64,000 nucleotides of DNA from CAVQCX01 sp963711095 (GTDB taxonomy: Bacteria; Pseudomonadota; Gammaproteobacteria; Chromatiales; Chromatiaceae): assembly GCA_963711095.1 (NCBI GenBank), contig CAVQCX010000015.1, positions 69,880-133,879 on the forward strand. The letters are read 5' to 3'. Position numbers and translations under genes: made by a program. Under the pieces are notes generated by a model. That model worked only from the letters and a program-made list of their open reading frames with translations. It was not told the DNA's origin and did no database searches. Below are positions 16,747-26,242 of this stretch, in pieces (the stretch's first letter is position 1; each line of letters starts with the position of its first letter).

Positions 16747-18189
16747 TCAGGCGACAGTCATCACCCGGATCAGGTCGGTACCGCCGGCCTGCTGCTGGTG
16801 TCCGCAGGTCGCCACCACGATGTCGCCGGGGCGCACGTAGCCCAGCTCCTTGCCCCGCTGGCAGGCGAAAGCCATCTTGCTCTCGTCGTCGCCGGCCTCC
16901 CCGTAGAGCACCGGGATCACGCCCCAGTTCATGGCGAGCCGCCGCACCACCAGGCGCGAGCGCGTCACCGCGAGGATCGGGGATTCCGGGCGGTGCTTGG
17001 AGATCAGCCGCGCGGTGAACCCGGTCTCGGTCAGGCTGAAGATGGCGGCCGCGTTGAGCTGCTCGGCCATCCGCACGGCCGACTGTCCTACCGCCTCGGT
17101 GATGATGTTCGCGGGGTCCGGCTGGATCTTCTGCAGATAACCATACTCGCGAAGCGAGGCCTCGGCGCGCAAAGCGATGGCCGACATGATGCGTACGGCC
17201 TCCACCGGGTAGCGACCGACGGCTGTCTCCCCCGAGAGCATCACCGCGGAGGTCCCGTCCAGGATGGCATTGGCCACGTCGCTCGCCTCGGCGCGCGTCG
17301 GCTTGGGGTTCTGCTCCATGGAGGCGAGCATCTGGGTGGCCGTGATCACGGGCTTGCCGTTCATAACCGTGGTGCGGATCATCCGCTTCTGGGTGCTCGG
17401 CACATCCGCCAGCGGCAGCTCCACCCCCAGGTCGCCCCGGGCCACCATGATGCCGTCGGCGGCAGCGACGATCTCGTCCAAGTGGCGCACGCCGGCCTTG
17501 TTCTCGATCTTGGCGATGATCGGAATGCGCCGCTCGCGCTCCAGCAGGATCTCGCGAATCCTCCTGACATCTGCCGCCGACTGCACGAACGAGGCGGCCA
17601 GGTAGTCCACGTCGTTCTCGGCGGCGAAGCTGAGCTCCTGGACCATGTCCTCGCGAAACTCCGGGGTCACGGCGCTGATCGACAGGGTCGTCTCCGGCAG
17701 GTTGACGCTTTTGTTCTCCCGCAATATCCCGCCGTGCACGATCCGACAGCGGATCTCCCCCGGCCGCACGTCCAGGACTTCGAGCTCGATCGCCCCATCG
17801 TCCAGCAGGATCGGCGTGCGCGGGCTTACCTCGTCGGGGAGATTCCGGTAGCTCACCGAAACACCCTGGGCATTTCCCAGGCGCGGTGCCGAGAACAGAC
17901 TGAGCTCAGCGCCCGGCTGCAGCTCGGCGGTGCCCCCGTCGAGCTTGCCCGTGCGGATCTCTATACCGCGGGTATCGACCATGATCGCGATGTTGGCGCC
18001 CGACTCCCGCGCCAGGGCGCGGATGCGATCGAGTCGCGCCTCGTGCTCCTCGTAGCTGCCGTGGGAGAGGTTCAGGCGAGCCACGTTCATGCCCGCGGCG
18101 AACATGGCCCTTAAGATCTCGGGTCGGTCGCAGCCGGGGCCGACCGTGGCCACGATCTTGGTCTTGCGAAGCTGGGGATTCCCGTTCAT
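16747..18189 (-). CDS. pyk: Pyruvate kinase
   Basis: The 480-residue glycolytic enzyme makes pyruvate and ATP from phosphoenolpyruvate and ADP. It starts MNGNPQLRKTKIVATVGP, with the substrate region NVARLNLSHGSYEEH. IIAKIENKAG contains the catalytic lysine; GDLGVELP and ATQMLASM contribute to the metal and substrate site. The C-terminal allosteric domain runs from about residue 350. The frame is open 168 bases further upstream, but family similarity begins at this Met. The size fits bacterial type II pyruvate kinase. Confidence 0.96.
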   Translation of the reverse strand: MNGNPQLRKTKIVATVGPGCDRPEILRAMFAAGMNVARLNLSHGSYEEHEARLDRIRALARESGANIAIMVDTRGIEIRTGKLDGGTAELQPGAELSLFSAPRLGNAQGVSVSYRNLPDEVSPRTPILLDDGAIELEVLDVRPGEIRCRIVHGGILRENKSVNLPETTLSISAVTPEFREDMVQELSFAAENDVDYLAASFVQSAADVRRIREILLERERRIPIIAKIENKAGVRHLDEIVAAADGIMVARGDLGVELPLADVPSTQKRMIRTTVMNGKPVITATQMLASMEQNPKPTRAEASDVANAILDGTSAVMLSGETAVGRYPVEAVRIMSAIALRAEASLREYGYLQKIQPDPANIITEAVGQSAVRMAEQLNAAAIFSLTETGFTARLISKHRPESPILAVTRSRLVVRRLAMNWGVIPVLYGEAGDDESKMAFACQRGKELGYVRPGDIVVATCGHQQQAGGTDLIRVMTVA

Positions 18190-18817
18190 GGTCGAGGCGT
18201 CAGATAGCGGTAGGGGCGGGCGGGGGGTGTCCCGGGGGAGAGCCAACACCCGGACCGGCGCTCCCCGGGGAAGCGGCGCAGGGCGCACATGATCGCACGA
18301 AACGGCCACAGGGTGTGACCGCGCGCCAAGGGCGAAAAGGCGCAACGTACTGACCATGACCGCCCGCTGCTCGCCCGAGCGCGACGCCGTCGGCCATGGG
18401 TCGGCGTGGCCCGCAACCGCCCCGATGGCGTGGAAACACGGTATCTCCGGCGGACACTGTTCCCGATGAACGGGTGCGTGGCAAGACCACCGACATTCTT
18501 AGTAAGCTAACGCCATGGCTGACTAACCGGCGTCTCGGCGTCGTCTAGGCTTCCCAGGCGACCCGGCCGGCCGCTCGGGTACGCCAACCTGCGACGATAC
18601 GCACTGCCTCATGTGCGGCGAGCCGGCGACCCGCCCGATCCCTGACCTCCAGGTCTGGATAGATTCCGGAATTTGCTCAGCATGTCGTTATTAGCGGAGC
18701 CACATCACCTGCGCGCTTGCCCGACCGGCTTGCTTCGGGACCCGGGCCTGGGGCATAGCGCCTGTTGTCCTGGGTCATCCACGCCCAGCACGCGCCGTTA
18801 AGGGCTCAACAGCCGCC
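18190..18817. other. Intergenic region between divergent pyk and the large membrane protein gene
   Basis: About 630 bases in which no gene or RNA was recognised. It must hold the promoters of two divergent genes, but no strong -35/-10 pair stands out. Short open frames on both strands show no protein-like signature. Confidence 0.4.
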
Positions 18818-21010
18818 ATGATCCACCGCAAGGAGTCGACGCTCGGTCCGCTTCCTAACGAGCGCGGACCCTGGATGCGGTTTGTGGGCCTGCTGCCCCT
18901 GCTGCTGTCGATCACATTCACGGCGCTGGCCCTGGTGCCGGAGCTGCGCCCACTGCCGAGCCTGAACGATGACGCCTTCCACTTCTTGCTCGTGCAAGGC
19001 GCCGAGGCTGCCTGGTCGCACGGCGAGAACATTGTCGATTTCTGGTCGCCCTACCTGGAGCTTGGATTCCCGCAGTTCCTCTATTACCAGCATCTTCCCC
19101 ATCTGGCGGTGGCGCTCATCCACCGGCTCCTGCCGTGGCAGGTCGAGCTGATCACCGTCTTCAATGCCGTCCGTTATGTCCTACTGGTGGGATTTCCGCT
19201 CACGGTCTATTGGTCATTGCGCAAGCTGGGGTTTTCGCAATCCGGCTCGCTGGTGGCTGCAGCCTGCGCGCCGCTGTTCTCAGGAGGTTTCTCGTTCGGA
19301 TTCGCATACGACAGCTACATCTGGCGTGGGCTTGGCATGTACACGCAGCTCTGGGCCATGCATCTGTCATTGCTCTCGCTGGCCTTGCTCTCCGACTACC
19401 TTGACCGCGGCAGGGGCCGTCTGGGGGCCATTGCGGCCCTGTCGGCGCTCATCCTCTCGCATCTCGTTTACGCCTACATGATGGCCATAAGCGCCGCCAT
19501 CCTCCTCGTGGTCGGCCTTAACAGGGGCAACGCGCGCCAGCGGCTCATGCGCTTCGCCCTGGTCTGGGGGGTGGCAGCGCTCGTCACTTCCTATCTCTGG
19601 CTGCCTTTTATCCTCGACAAGACCTATCTTTCCGCTTCGCCGTACGTGCCTCAGTGGAAATATGACTCCTTGGGCGCCGGTGTCATCCTGCGACGGCTCG
19701 CAACGGGGGCGCTGCTTGACCATGGCCGCCCGCCGGTCATCACTGCCTTGATGGCCATGGGCCTCGTGGCAGCGTGGCGATCTCGCACGCGCCAAGCCCG
19801 GCTCGCCGCTGTTTTCTTCGTGGTCTGGATGCTGTTTTACTTCGGCCGGGCGACCTGGGGCCCGCTTGCTGATCTCCTCCCGATGCACCGTGGATTGATC
19901 ATGCATCGCTTCATCGGCAGCGTGGACATGGCGGTGCTGATGCTGATTGCCCTGGCCGGCGACTGGCTCGGGACCCTGGCATCGAGGTGGAAGCCCAATT
20001 GGCCAGCGACCTTTCCCCTCCTGACGATCGCTGTCATGTTGCCCGCACTGGTCGAGCGCTCGGCCTTCTTTTACTGGAACGGCGTGCTCATGGATCGTTC
20101 CCAATCGGCCCTCGCTGCCGATGCAGGCGCCCGGGCAATGATCGACAGACTCAAGGATCTGCCGCCGGGCAGAACATTTGCCGGTCTCCGTAAAGATTGG
20201 GGCAAGGCGATGAAGCTCGGCGATCTGGCGTTCAGCGACCTGCTGACCCTGAATCGGATTCCCGCAGTATCCCCACCCTACCAAAGCCTGTCGCTCAATT
20301 CCGACCTGCTCTGGGACTTCAATTATCGCAACCAGAGCGACTACATGCTTTTCAACGTGCGTTATGTGGTGGCCCCGGCAACGCAAGCCATGCCGGGGTT
20401 TCTCAAGGCCCTGGAAAGCTCGGGCAGGTACCGCCTTTACGAGGCCGAATCCGGCGGATATTTTACGCTGGGACGCTCGGATGTGGCATTCCTAGGCGGG
20501 CAGCCCGATTTCCTGCCGGCAATCCGCGCATGGCATTGGAGCCGCCTACCGGCACTGCACGAGTTTCCTGCGGTGGGGCTGGACGGCGCTGTCTCCGTAC
20601 CGAACGACCTTCCCTCGCATCCTTTATCCGGTGCGGCGCGGATACTGCGCAGCCTCGCGGTGCCGGCCATGCCCAAGGGAGCAGTCCTCGAGCAGAGCAC
20701 CGGGCCCCAGCGTTACGCCGCGACCGTCCAGGCGGAGGAGGCGGCAACCCTCATCCTGAAGGTCACCTATCACCCAAACTGGCATGCCAGGGTGGACGGC
20801 GTGGCGACCGAGACGATGATGGTGATGCCGAGCTATATCGGCATCAGACTCCCACCGGGCAGACACCGAGTGGTGATCGAATACAGCAGCGATCCCCGGC
20901 GAAACCTGCTGCTGCTCATCGGACTGGCTGTGCTGCTGCTCGGCACCGCCGTCGCCTGTTATAAGAAGTGCTTGTGCCGGTCGTCGCCCGACCGGCCCGC
21001 AAGCCGATGA
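18818..21010 (+). CDS. Large polytopic membrane protein, PTPS-related/YfhO-like
   Basis: The 730-residue protein has about ten or more membrane segments in its first ~430 residues, beginning at residue 20, then a soluble C-terminal domain and a final membrane segment near residues 695-715. The LNDDAFHFLLVQGAEAAWSHG stretch follows the first membrane segment, a position where GT-C glycosyltransferases carry acidic residues. The C-terminal part (TLILKVTYHPNWHARVDG, then IGIRLPPGRHRVVIEY) resembles YfhO-type proteins. The best family guess is the 6-pyruvoyl-tetrahydropterin synthase-related membrane domain (PF10131), a GT-C-like fold. No envelope-polysaccharide cluster surrounds it, so its substrate is unknown. 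Confidence 0.7.
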   Translation: MIHRKESTLGPLPNERGPWMRFVGLLPLLLSITFTALALVPELRPLPSLNDDAFHFLLVQGAEAAWSHGENIVDFWSPYLELGFPQFLYYQHLPHLAVALIHRLLPWQVELITVFNAVRYVLLVGFPLTVYWSLRKLGFSQSGSLVAAACAPLFSGGFSFGFAYDSYIWRGLGMYTQLWAMHLSLLSLALLSDYLDRGRGRLGAIAALSALILSHLVYAYMMAISAAILLVVGLNRGNARQRLMRFALVWGVAALVTSYLWLPFILDKTYLSASPYVPQWKYDSLGAGVILRRLATGALLDHGRPPVITALMAMGLVAAWRSRTRQARLAAVFFVVWMLFYFGRATWGPLADLLPMHRGLIMHRFIGSVDMAVLMLIALAGDWLGTLASRWKPNWPATFPLLTIAVMLPALVERSAFFYWNGVLMDRSQSALAADAGARAMIDRLKDLPPGRTFAGLRKDWGKAMKLGDLAFSDLLTLNRIPAVSPPYQSLSLNSDLLWDFNYRNQSDYMLFNVRYVVAPATQAMPGFLKALESSGRYRLYEAESGGYFTLGRSDVAFLGGQPDFLPAIRAWHWSRLPALHEFPAVGLDGAVSVPNDLPSHPLSGAARILRSLAVPAMPKGAVLEQSTGPQRYAATVQAEEAATLILKVTYHPNWHARVDGVATETMMVMPSYIGIRLPPGRHRVVIEYSSDPRRNLLLLIGLAVLLLGTAVACYKKCLCRSSPDRPASR

Positions 21011-21033
21011 CCCGATGCTCCAGGGTCGGGGCT

Positions 21034-21074
21034 GCTAAGGGCCACATAAGCAATGCCACGCTCCCCGGGGTGAG
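21034..21074 (+). repeat. Short copy of the dispersed repeat head
   Basis: The ~40 bases around AAGGGCCACATAAGCAATG and CCCCGGGGTGAG match the first ~40 bases of the long repeats at 21729 and 41836. The similarity stops there, so this looks like a truncated copy. Confidence 0.5.
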
Positions 21075-21202
21075 ACCACTCCTGGCAGCGAGTCGCGGGA
21101 TCGCACTGTACGACCAGGCGCGTCAGCGCCAAAGATCCCCGTTGCAGTTGCGGGCGCTCGCCGGGCCGGATATAAATCGACCCAGGGACCGGAGGATCAC
21201 CG

Positions 21203-21631
21203 ATGGGCAAAACCACCGACAGCATTCAGAAGATCGGCAACACCATGGTGGACCTGTTTCACTATCTGGCGCTGTTCGTCATCGGGGCGACCATCGTCTG
21301 GTCTGCGGTGCACGAATACCTGCAGATCATGGCGACGGGCCATGCGGCGCTCAAGGACATACTGCTGTTGTTCATCTACCTGGAGCTCGGCGCCATGGTG
21401 GGCATCTATTTCAAGACCCACCGCCTGCCGGTGCATTTCCTGATCTACATCGCCATCACCGCGCTTTCGCGCCACCTGGTCATTGACGTTCAGCAGGTCT
21501 CGGACGATTTCCACCTGTATCTGCTGCTGAGCATCACTGGCGCCATCGTGGTGCTGAGCGTCGCGGTGCTGATCCTCACCTATGCCGCCCGCACCTATGG
21601 GCGCGCAGAGGACGAGGTCGAGCGACCCTGA
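21203..21631 (+). CDS. psiE: Phosphate-starvation-inducible PsiE family protein
   Basis: The 142-residue inner-membrane protein has four predicted membrane segments. The central motif LELGAMVGIYFKTHRLPVHF and the following ALSRHLVID stretch are typical of PsiE. GGAGG lies about 7 bases ahead of the ATG. PsiE is induced by phosphate starvation in enterobacteria, and its molecular role is unknown. The gene stands alone between a membrane-protein gene and a repeat region. Confidence 0.88.
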   Translation: MGKTTDSIQKIGNTMVDLFHYLALFVIGATIVWSAVHEYLQIMATGHAALKDILLLFIYLELGAMVGIYFKTHRLPVHFLIYIAITALSRHLVIDVQQVSDDFHLYLLLSITGAIVVLSVAVLILTYAARTYGRAEDEVERP

Positions 21632-21728
21632 TGGCGGTGCCCCGCTGGTCTGCCAGGCTTCGGGAGGGTCCCGGGCGAATCCGCATCGCTGCAGTGCCCT
21701 AGCCGACCCACCGATTGCGCGGTCATGC

Positions 21729-22073
21729 TCGGGGCTACATAAGTAATGCCACAGGCCCCGGGATAAGCCTGTCGGGGCACGCCGTTCATACTTGCTGGCG
21801 CTACGCGGCCCTGCCTCGCTGGCGAGCCCGGTGGACCGGCGAAGCCCTGTTGGAGCTCTTCCTGCCCGGCCTCACTGCAGTAGGCTCGGCGGCCGCCTTA
21901 CTGACGCCAAGCTATCCTGCCTGGCTCGCGAGTCCGGGGCACGCCACCCCTGGCAAACCCGTTCGGCGCGAGGAATGTCCACCGGACATTCCTTGCTTCC
22001 GCGGCCGACGGTCCCGCCCGAATCATCCCGAGCCGCCCGAAACTGATGTGGCTTTATTGATGACGTTCGTAAC
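21729..22073 (+). repeat. Dispersed non-coding repeat, copy A
   Basis: This segment is clearly similar to 41836-42118. Shared blocks include GCCTGTCGGGGCACGCCGT, TAGGCTCGGCGGCC, GCCAAGCTATCCTGC, CCTGGCAAACCCGTTCGGCG, AGGAATGTCCACCGGACA and CCGAGCCGCCCGAAACTGAT. Copy A has about 75-90 extra bases (around 21790-21880) that copy B lacks. No reading frame is conserved between the copies. The function is unknown; it may be a mobile or structured RNA/DNA element. Confidence 0.7.
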
Positions 22074-22257
22074 TATTCAGCTCGCGTCATTCCGGCCATG
22101 GATTGGCCGGAATCCAGTACCAGGGAGGGTGCTTAACCATCCGGCTTGCCGTCCATGGCATCTGGATTGCGTCCTTAGCTCGGTACACAGCACGTCCATG
22201 TCGTACTTCTCCGGCTCCCAAGCCGGAATGACCGTCGATTTCTCGGGGTGCTGAATA
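22074..22257. mobile_element. Palindromic-ended small element inserted in repeat copy A
   Basis: This 184-bp segment begins TATTCAGC and ends GCTGAATA (8-bp inverted ends), with inner inverted arms GTCATTCCGGC at 22086 and GCCGGAATGAC at 22222. It is flanked by similar sequences, ATGACGTTCGTAA on the left and ATGACGTTTTCGTAA on the right, which look like an imperfect duplication. It carries no gene. The arrangement suggests a MITE or other palindromic insertion sitting at the end of the larger dispersed repeat. Confidence 0.55.
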
Positions 22258-22300
22258 ATTAATGACGTTTTCGTAAATCCCAGAGGCTCCGAAAAACCGG

Positions 22301-22876
22301 TCAGGGCTTGGGCTTCTTGTAGCCCTTGGGCAGATGATGGGCTATGCCCTGGTGGCAGTCGATGCAGGTTTTGCCCTCTTTCCATCCCTGCTGCATCTTG
22401 CGGGCAGCATGCTTGTCCTGCTCCTTGAAATCCATCGCCTCGAACGAGTGGCAGTTGCGGCACTCCCGGGAGTTGCGCTCCTTCATCGTCTTCCAGACGT
22501 GCTCGGCGAGCTCCATCCGATGCGCCTCGAATTTCTCGGGGGTGTCGATGGTACCCAGCGCTTTGTGGATCAGCTCGTTGCTCGCCTTGACCTTGCGCCA
22601 CACGGTGGAGAACCACCAATCGTGGGGCACGTGGCAGTCGGCGCAGACCGCGCGCACGCCGCTCTCGTTCTTGTAGTGCACCGATGTCTTGTACTCCTGG
22701 TACACAGTGTCGCGCATCTCGTGGCAGGCGATGCAGAACTCCAGGCTGTTGGTGTACCCGACGATATAGTTGAAGCTGGCCAGCGCGAAAACCCCGAACA
22801 AGATCCCCCCGATCAGCAGCGCCCCCAGGCTGTACTTGCTGGGGCGGCGGAGCATTGCATAGAAACGACGCAGCAC
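22301..22876 (-). CDS. NapC/NirT-family tetraheme cytochrome c, membrane anchored
   Basis: The 191-residue protein has one N-terminal membrane helix (residues about 17-38) and four CXXCH haem sites: CIACH, CADCH, CRNCH and CIDCH. This is the NapC/NirT/CymA quinol-dehydrogenase architecture, which passes electrons between the quinone pool and periplasmic cytochromes. The GTG at 22876 is preferred because AGGAG lies 9 bases upstream; an ATG at 22855 is an alternative. It lies downstream of a decaheme OmcA-type gene on the same strand, separated by a terminator. It may play the CymA role for this multihaem locus. Confidence 0.92.
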   Translation of the reverse strand: MLRRFYAMLRRPSKYSLGALLIGGILFGVFALASFNYIVGYTNSLEFCIACHEMRDTVYQEYKTSVHYKNESGVRAVCADCHVPHDWWFSTVWRKVKASNELIHKALGTIDTPEKFEAHRMELAEHVWKTMKERNSRECRNCHSFEAMDFKEQDKHAARKMQQGWKEGKTCIDCHQGIAHHLPKGYKKPKP

Positions 22877-23049
22877 GGGCGTATTCTCCTTTTTCGAGCC
22901 GATATTGGAGCCAGTCTTGCAGGTGGGCCGGTCAGGCTGCGCAAGCGGTTCCCCGGCGACCAAGGATAACCGATCTTCGCGGTATCTGGGCCTCTCACCG
23001 CGGCCCGTCGAGGCGCGCCTCGCGGCGTCCAGCGCAACCCCCTCAAAGG

Positions 23050-23083
23050 CAAAAAAAAGGGCGCCCCTTGTGGAGGCGCCCCA
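23050..23083 (-). terminator. Rho-independent terminator after the OmcA-type gene
   Basis: On the minus strand a GGGCGCC/GGCGCCC stem with a 9-base loop is followed by eight T residues. It begins about 17 bases after the decaheme gene stop and separates it from the NapC-type gene. Confidence 0.85.
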
Positions 23084-23099
23084 TCCCCGAAGCCGGGGC

Positions 23100-25553
23100 T
23101 TACTTGTTGTGGTACTTCACGGTGTCGAACTCCCTGCCGGCACCGTGGCAGACCGCGCAGCCCTCCAGGCCGGTCGGCGCCGGCGGGCTGCCCACGACAA
23201 GGCTGCCCTTGCCCGTGTCGATCTGGCCGCCGTTGCTGAGGAAGTGACCCTGGGCCGCGGAGGTGGTGTGGCAGACACCGCAGACAGCCGCGTTGACCGT
23301 CGTGGCAGTGTCATCCATCCACGTCGTCCCATCGGCACCAGGATTAGTGCTCACGGCGCGAGCGGTCGACCGAGCCACATTGTAGGCGCCCGGCTTGTGG
23401 CAGGTGTCACAGTTGTCCACGTCCTGCGGGAAGGTGACGTCCGAGAAAGTCCCGTTGTACAGCGTCGCGCTGGCCGAGTGGATGGCATGGATGAAATACC
23501 CGAACGAGTATCCATTCGATCCAGCGTCCGTGTCCGGCGGGCTATCGAGGATCGACAGATCGGCATTGTGGCAGATTACGCAGACCTCGGTGTTGCCGTT
23601 GCGGTTGCCACCATGCAGCTGGATCACCTTGTGGCAATTGTTGCACTGGGGCGGCGTGAAGGCCGTCGCCCGGGCCATGCCCGGATAGTAGATCGCACTG
23701 ATCGGGTACGCCCGCTCGGAGATGCTGTTAAGCAAGAAGTCGGTGGTGCTGACAACCAGACGCCCATCCATGGCCACCATCGGATCGCCGTGGATATCGT
23801 GCGGCAAGGCCAAGCCGGCGGGAAAATCGATCCAGTAGCTGCCATCCACAGGATGGGTCGCGTCGGCCTTCAGGCCGTTGATGTCTACGGTATAAGGCTC
23901 ACCGACTGGGTTATCGGAGATCGTCGTGCCGTTATACGTCTTGCCGCCAGTGTTGCCCAACTCGTCACCGTTGTAGATGTCCGTGGTCGCCCAGCCCACG
24001 CGCAGGTACACGCGGGTGTTGCCGTCCTGGAAGGGTGCATCGCTGAAGATGTTCCAGGCGGTTCCGTTGGCGTGGTCGATCCGGAAATGGATCCTGGGGA
24101 TGCCGTCCGCCGCGAGCGGGCTGTCGCTGGTGTTCGTCGCCGACAGTATCTTGAACACGAAGTCCTTGCCGAGCTCGTTGCGGAAACGTGCATCGCCGGC
24201 GATGTGGCTGTGGACGAACAGCGCCGGACCGCTGCTCGCGGGGGCGGCCGGTACGTGGCAGATATAGCATTGGTCGTCCGAGAACACCCCTATCGGAAAG
24301 CCCGCAGCCGTATGGTCAAACCGGTAAACATGCTGGCCGGTAACCGCGTCGGTGGAGAAGATCGTCAGCCCGTTGGCGTGGCAGCCACCGCAGGCCTCGG
24401 CGCTCGCGGACGTGTTCCAGAGATCACCGTCGACCGTCGGCTTGGGCGGGCTGGCGTTGGTCACCGGGTGGCCGTTGCCATCGGTCCTCGCGGCGGTCTG
24501 GCCAGCGGCATCGGAATGGCAGGTCTCGCAGTAGGTCTTGGACTGCGGGAAGGTGACATCCGAGTAGTCGTTCACCGAGTTGCCGTAGCCGATGATGGTG
24601 AAGGGATCGGCGCCCGGACGGTCCCCGCCCATGTGGATCGAGTGGATCATGTAGCGGAAGTCGATCGGGTTCCCGGTAGCCGGATCGACGCTCCCCGGAT
24701 TGTGGCAGGTCACGCAATACTTGGTCGCATTGCGGGGTCCGCCGTGGAAGGCGAGCGCCTTGTGGCACACCACGCAGTTATCCGTAGCGACGACATCCCG
24801 GATGACCCCCGGCTGCGTCGTGTCAGTGACGTTTTGGCCCGTCTGCGGCACGAAGTCATAGACCGGGTTGAGCGGCGCCAGCTCCTCTGCCGCGCCACTG
24901 AGCCGGATCTCCATGCCCACCCGATTGGTCACGGTGGGATCCCAGGCGACGGGGATCGGCGTGGTGATGTTCGTCACGTCGTTGGCGAAGGTGTAGCGGT
25001 AGTGACCGGGGCTCAGCTCGACCAGGGTGCCGCCGGTCTCGTTGGTCGCCTGCACGGCGGTGTTCATGGATACACAGCTGGTAGGCTGGACGTGGTTGAC
25101 GTAGTCAAAGGGGCAGAGGCTCTTGGTCGTGTTGATATAGCTCTGCCAGTGCGAGGGCAAGCTGATCTGATTGTTCGCCATGAGGGCGGGGATCAGCTTG
25201 GCCATGGTGAAGCGGATGGCGCTGGCGGACAGCCCCATGGCGGGATCGCCGTTCTGGTCCTCGACGTCGAACGTAACGACCGGAGGGCTGCTGACCTGGA
25301 CAGCCGTGATGTGGGCCACCAATCGGCCCAGCTGGTCGATCTGCTCCGCTGTGAGCCCGCTACCGTTGCCGATTGGGTTGTCGCCGACCCCGGGACCCGC
25401 AGGACCGGTGGGACCGGTGGGACCCGAGGGGCCGGTGGGACCCGTCGGGCCGGTGACCGGCTGACATGCTCCGAGGAGCAGTGCGAGCACCCCGACCCCT
25501 AGGACGCCAGCGAATGGCGCCTGGCGACATTGCTGACTTAAACTGAGCTTCAT
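23100..25553 (-). CDS. OmcA/MtrC-family decaheme c-type cytochrome lipoprotein (paralogue 1)
   Basis: The 817-residue protein has a lipoprotein signal ending LLLGAC (lipidated Cys30), then a collagen-like Gly-Pro-Thr/Ser/Ala stretch at residues 35-55 that should act as a stiff stalk. Ten CXXCH haem sites fall into two groups of five. The first group is CVVCH (260), CVTCH, CETCH, CGGCH and CYICH; the second is CNNCH, CVICH, CDTCH, CGVCH and CAVCH near the C-terminus. The two pentahaem domains alternate with beta-rich domains, as in MtrC/OmcA. It should sit on the outer surface and exchange electrons with extracellular partners. A paralogue lies at 33236. Confidence 0.93.
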   Translation of the reverse strand: MKLSLSQQCRQAPFAGVLGVGVLALLLGACQPVTGPTGPTGPSGPTGPTGPAGPGVGDNPIGNGSGLTAEQIDQLGRLVAHITAVQVSSPPVVTFDVEDQNGDPAMGLSASAIRFTMAKLIPALMANNQISLPSHWQSYINTTKSLCPFDYVNHVQPTSCVSMNTAVQATNETGGTLVELSPGHYRYTFANDVTNITTPIPVAWDPTVTNRVGMEIRLSGAAEELAPLNPVYDFVPQTGQNVTDTTQPGVIRDVVATDNCVVCHKALAFHGGPRNATKYCVTCHNPGSVDPATGNPIDFRYMIHSIHMGGDRPGADPFTIIGYGNSVNDYSDVTFPQSKTYCETCHSDAAGQTAARTDGNGHPVTNASPPKPTVDGDLWNTSASAEACGGCHANGLTIFSTDAVTGQHVYRFDHTAAGFPIGVFSDDQCYICHVPAAPASSGPALFVHSHIAGDARFRNELGKDFVFKILSATNTSDSPLAADGIPRIHFRIDHANGTAWNIFSDAPFQDGNTRVYLRVGWATTDIYNGDELGNTGGKTYNGTTISDNPVGEPYTVDINGLKADATHPVDGSYWIDFPAGLALPHDIHGDPMVAMDGRLVVSTTDFLLNSISERAYPISAIYYPGMARATAFTPPQCNNCHKVIQLHGGNRNGNTEVCVICHNADLSILDSPPDTDAGSNGYSFGYFIHAIHSASATLYNGTFSDVTFPQDVDNCDTCHKPGAYNVARSTARAVSTNPGADGTTWMDDTATTVNAAVCGVCHTTSAAQGHFLSNGGQIDTGKGSLVVGSPPAPTGLEGCAVCHGAGREFDTVKYHNK

Positions 25554-26242
25554 GACTTCCCCCTCCGCCTACCATATGGGATGGTCGTATAGACCCGTTG
25601 CCCGTGCTGCCGGACACCAAAAACTCAGCGGCCGCAGGCACCTGGCCCCGGCCGAGCCTTCTCGCAAAATGATCAGTCCAGTGCAATTCGGGCGCGGGTC
25701 ATCGCCCCGCCTCTGTAATGAGCCCGGTTGTTCGTCCGGTTGCACGGTAGATTAGCAATCACCCTAAGGTGTGTGGAATTGATTTTTTCAACAGATGCGG
25801 CATAGGAACCTTCAATGATCCGAAATCGCCCGATCTTGCCAAGGGACAGGGCCCGTATCTGCAGCCGGAGGCGAACGGCCCGCGGGTTAGGGAGCCGGTG
25901 ATAGGTCGTGTAGCGCGATACCACCCACGGGCCCCGGATGATAGCGCCTGGCGATCGCGGCCAGGCTGGGCACGACCCGGAAAGCGTCTAGAATGCTTGC
26001 GCAGGCCGGTGGCCGCTGGGGCGGTGCCGGGCGCCGAAGGGGCCTGGCGGGATACTCAAGGTGATTCCCGCGATGCAGGACCGATCTACTCCGGGCTCGA
26101 TACGGGGCGAGCCTGGGGCGTTTCTCGCAGGATACCCCGGAAGCCCGGAGCGGTGCTGCCGACCCCGCACGCCTTGATCCATCAACTCGGGGCCCAGACC
26201 GGCACTGCACACGACCAACTCAACCCAAGGGGGTGCACGCAC
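25554..26242. other. Intergenic region between the divergent decaheme and diheme cytochrome genes
   Basis: About 690 bases without a convincing gene. It contains the minus-strand motif at 25776-25816 shared with the other decaheme gene. The ribosome site AAGGGGG for the + strand cytochrome lies about 10 bases before 26243. Frames running through it are open but show no homology. Confidence 0.5.
25776..25816 (-). promoter_or_regulatory. Conserved upstream motif, copy 1 (decaheme gene 1)
   Basis: On the minus strand a 41-bp block reads ATTGAAGG, then TAT, then GTTGAAAAAATCAATTC. A closely matching block of the same length lies at 35824-35864 ahead of the second decaheme gene. Distance to the start codon is about 220 bases here and about 260 there. 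Inverted ATTGA/TCAAT arms suggest a regulator-binding site, perhaps for the LysR protein at 36022. Confidence 0.55.

Noticed and set aside
22084..22232. Reading the ATTCCGGC palindrome as a terminator of the NapC gene
   Set aside because: It lies about 70 bases or more beyond the stop, inside the nested element, with arms about 125 bases apart and no T tract.
22905..25502. 865-codon + strand open frame opposite the decaheme gene
   Set aside because: It mirrors the repeated CXXCH codons of the true gene and begins inside unrelated sequence; no domain is visible.
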